Shown: positions 62,799 through 64,000 of the stretch, one piece after another | How the letters are laid out: each line of letters opens with the position of its first letter | Position numbering within the stretch: position 1 is the first letter of the stretch | Source of the DNA: Clostridia bacterium | Lineage (GTDB): Bacteria > Bacillota > Clostridia > Christensenellales > Borkfalkiaceae | Assembly: GCA_017465145.1 (NCBI GenBank) | Contig: JAFTWU010000017.1 | Location: 183,313 to 247,312 of the forward strand | Length of the DNA stretch: 64,000 bases | Direction: 5' to 3' | Translations under genes and position numbers: made by a program | The notes under the pieces: generated by a model | Seen by the model: the letters and a program-made list of their open reading frames with translations, nothing else | What the model was told of the DNA's origin: nothing | Database searches by the model: none

Positions 62799-63653
62799 TT
62801 ATTCTTTAGGTTTTTTTGAAAATTTCAACTTAAACCAAGTTTCAATATTTTTCCAATATTTTATAACAAATATAAGTGCAACACCTAGTACTATAAATAA
62901 AATTGACTGCCATTGTGAAGGTTGCAAACCTAAAACGACTGCGCCACGAGCGTCAGCACGGAAGAATTCTATAAATATTCTCCAAACGCCGTAACATATT
63001 AAATAAAGTGGCATAATGTATTTATTGTTCTTTTTCAATAGTAAAATTGACAAAACGATAAAGGTTGCAAATAAAAATGCAGATTCGTATAAAGGAATTG
63101 CCGTAAAATAGCCGTGCCAAGTGGTTACGCCCGTGGTAACGTTATAGGTGCTACGCGGAATAGTGCCAAACGTATATTCCCAACCAACGAAAGTTCCGTG
63201 ACAACAACCTGCAAATGCGCAACCTATTCTACCAAAGCCGTGCGCTACTAGAATACATAAGGGTGCAACGTTTAATAATTTACTAAAATGTTCTATATGC
63301 AAATACTTTTCTTTACCCTTAAAATATAGCGCGCCAAAGCCAAAATATACCGCCAAAAAGCAAATTGCACCGCCTATTAAACCGCCCATAACGGTCAAAC
63401 CAGCATTATAAAAATCAAAAATACCCGTTTCTAGATATTCATAGAACGCTTGGTAAAGTTGTGCAAACAAAAAGCCCGTTGCAATACCAACGATAGCAGC
63501 AACGAAAGAAAAATCTTGCACCTTGTTTGGCATACCGATTTTTTTAGTATATAAAAAGAAAACTAAAAGGCATACTAAAATACCCACGCCTATGCATAGA
63601 CCGTAAGCAAAAACGCCTTTTCCAAAAATTGTAAATAAAGGGTCTGGATACAT
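62799..63653 (-). CDS. lgt: Prolipoprotein diacylglyceryl transferase
   Basis: 284 residues, seven membrane helices. YAGLTVMGGLIGGAICF-type GLT.GG motif and HGFGRIGCAFAGCCHG (the Lgt signature with the essential Arg) are visible. It attaches diacylglycerol to lipobox cysteines, acting before LspA (11242-11793). AGGAG lies before the ATG. Confidence 0.96.
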   Translation of the reverse strand: MYPDPLFTIFGKGVFAYGLCIGVGILVCLLVFFLYTKKIGMPNKVQDFSFVAAIVGIATGFLFAQLYQAFYEYLETGIFDFYNAGLTVMGGLIGGAICFLAVYFGFGALYFKGKEKYLHIEHFSKLLNVAPLCILVAHGFGRIGCAFAGCCHGTFVGWEYTFGTIPRSTYNVTTGVTTWHGYFTAIPLYESAFLFATFIVLSILLLKKNNKYIMPLYLICYGVWRIFIEFFRADARGAVVLGLQPSQWQSILFIVLGVALIFVIKYWKNIETWFKLKFSKKPKE

Positions 63654-63676
63654 ATCAATCTCCTATTAACTATTAA

Positions 63677-63705
63677 ATTATATAACGCGCGCGTAAAATT
63701 GTCAA
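63677..63705 (-). promoter_or_regulatory. Sigma-A promoter for lgt
   Basis: TTGACA (63705-63700), 17-base spacer, TATAAT (63682-63677), perfect consensus. Confidence 0.88.
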
Positions 63706-63733
63706 CGATAATGTTTTTTATGTTTGATTTTAT

Positions 63734-63762
63734 TTGCAATTAGATATTTAAAAGTGTATAAT
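63734..63762 (+). promoter_or_regulatory. Sigma-A promoter for tRNA-Ser
   Basis: TTGCAA (63734-63739), 17-base spacer, TATAAT (63757-63762). Confidence 0.8.
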
Positions 63763-63816
63763 AATTAAGTAATTTTTAGCAGATTTTTGCGAATATATTT
63801 TATCTATATATTGCTT

Positions 63817-63910
63817 GGAGACGTATCGAAGAGGTCATAACGAGAACGACTCGAAATCGTTTTGCCGATGATGAATCGGCACATGGGTTCGAATCCCATC
63901 GTCTCCGCCA
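63817..63910 (+). tRNA. tRNA-Ser (anticodon CGA)
   Basis: 94 bases with the long class II variable arm (GCCGATGATGAATCGGC). Acceptor GGAGACG/CGTCTCC, anticodon loop CTCGAAA giving CGA, encoded CCA. Confidence 0.96.
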
Positions 63911-63913
63911 ACG

Positions 63914-63942
63914 TGAAAAGGGCACCTTTTGGTGCCCTTTTT
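63914..63942 (+). terminator. Terminator of tRNA-Ser
   Basis: AAAAGGGCACC / GGTGCCCTTTTT hairpin with a TTTT loop. The last 58 bases of the window hold nothing I can identify. Confidence 0.9.
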
Positions 63943-64000
63943 GTGTTGTTGATGATGGTAAATGAGAACCCATCGGTTCGCCCGCCTTTGACATTGCCGA

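Overview
The window is a chromosomal stretch from an AT-rich, endospore-forming member of the Bacillota, most likely a deep or uncultured clostridial lineage. The evidence is spoIVA, yabP and yabQ, two sigma-E-like promoters, T-box leaders, a 2-oxoacid:ferredoxin oxidoreductase, and an mDAP-type MurE (DNPR motif). Almost everything is encoded on the minus strand. Plus-strand islands are an ABC transporter (4085-6668), a nucleosidase and lipoprotein (14005-15824), a 46-residue zinc-ribbon protein (25469-25609), azlCD (44987-46082), rpsT, and two tRNA genes.

Region 1-17.8 kb: pgi (cut by the window edge), valS, a NitT/TauT-type ABC importer, then a long minus-strand unit pncB - coiled-coil gene - lspA - rluD - der - plsY, followed by spoIVA, which has its own sigma-E-like promoter. 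A flavoprotein, a phosphoesterase and tRNA-Thr follow. Region 17.97-20.76 kb, just downstream of gyrBA, is the most unusual part: three tandem cassettes, each opening with an orphan C-terminal scrap of an RHS-repeat core and each separated by a near-identical terminator. It looks like a graveyard or reservoir of polymorphic-toxin tails and immunity genes.

Region 23.3-31.4 kb: gyrB, the zinc-ribbon gene, a sporulation and division cluster (yabP-yabQ-divIC-ppx-M50 protease), a PTS IIC-like permease with a phosphoesterase, and a Cys-containing protein with a sigma-E-like promoter. Region 31.5-40.4 kb is an eight-gene operon preceded by two tandem T-box leaders, the distal one readable as leucine (CUC). 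It encodes a LeuA-like protein with lost catalytic residues, a TIM-barrel/acyl-CoA-ligase fusion, a branched-chain aminotransferase, an ATPase and a four-subunit oxoacid:ferredoxin oxidoreductase. I infer that it may make leucine and related amino acids from branched-chain fatty acids by activation, reductive carboxylation and transamination.

Region 40.4-47.9 kb: an amidohydrolase, an HNH protein with an SbcCD-like pair, azlCD, trmB, tRNA-Pro and an isolated RecB-like nuclease-fold protein. Region 48-61.4 kb is a dcw cell-wall/division cluster in the order mraZ-rsmH-ftsL-PBP-murE-mraY-murD-ftsW-murA-ftsQ-ftsA-ftsZ, with murF, murG, murC and murB absent from it. The window ends with murI, rpsT, lgt and tRNA-Ser.
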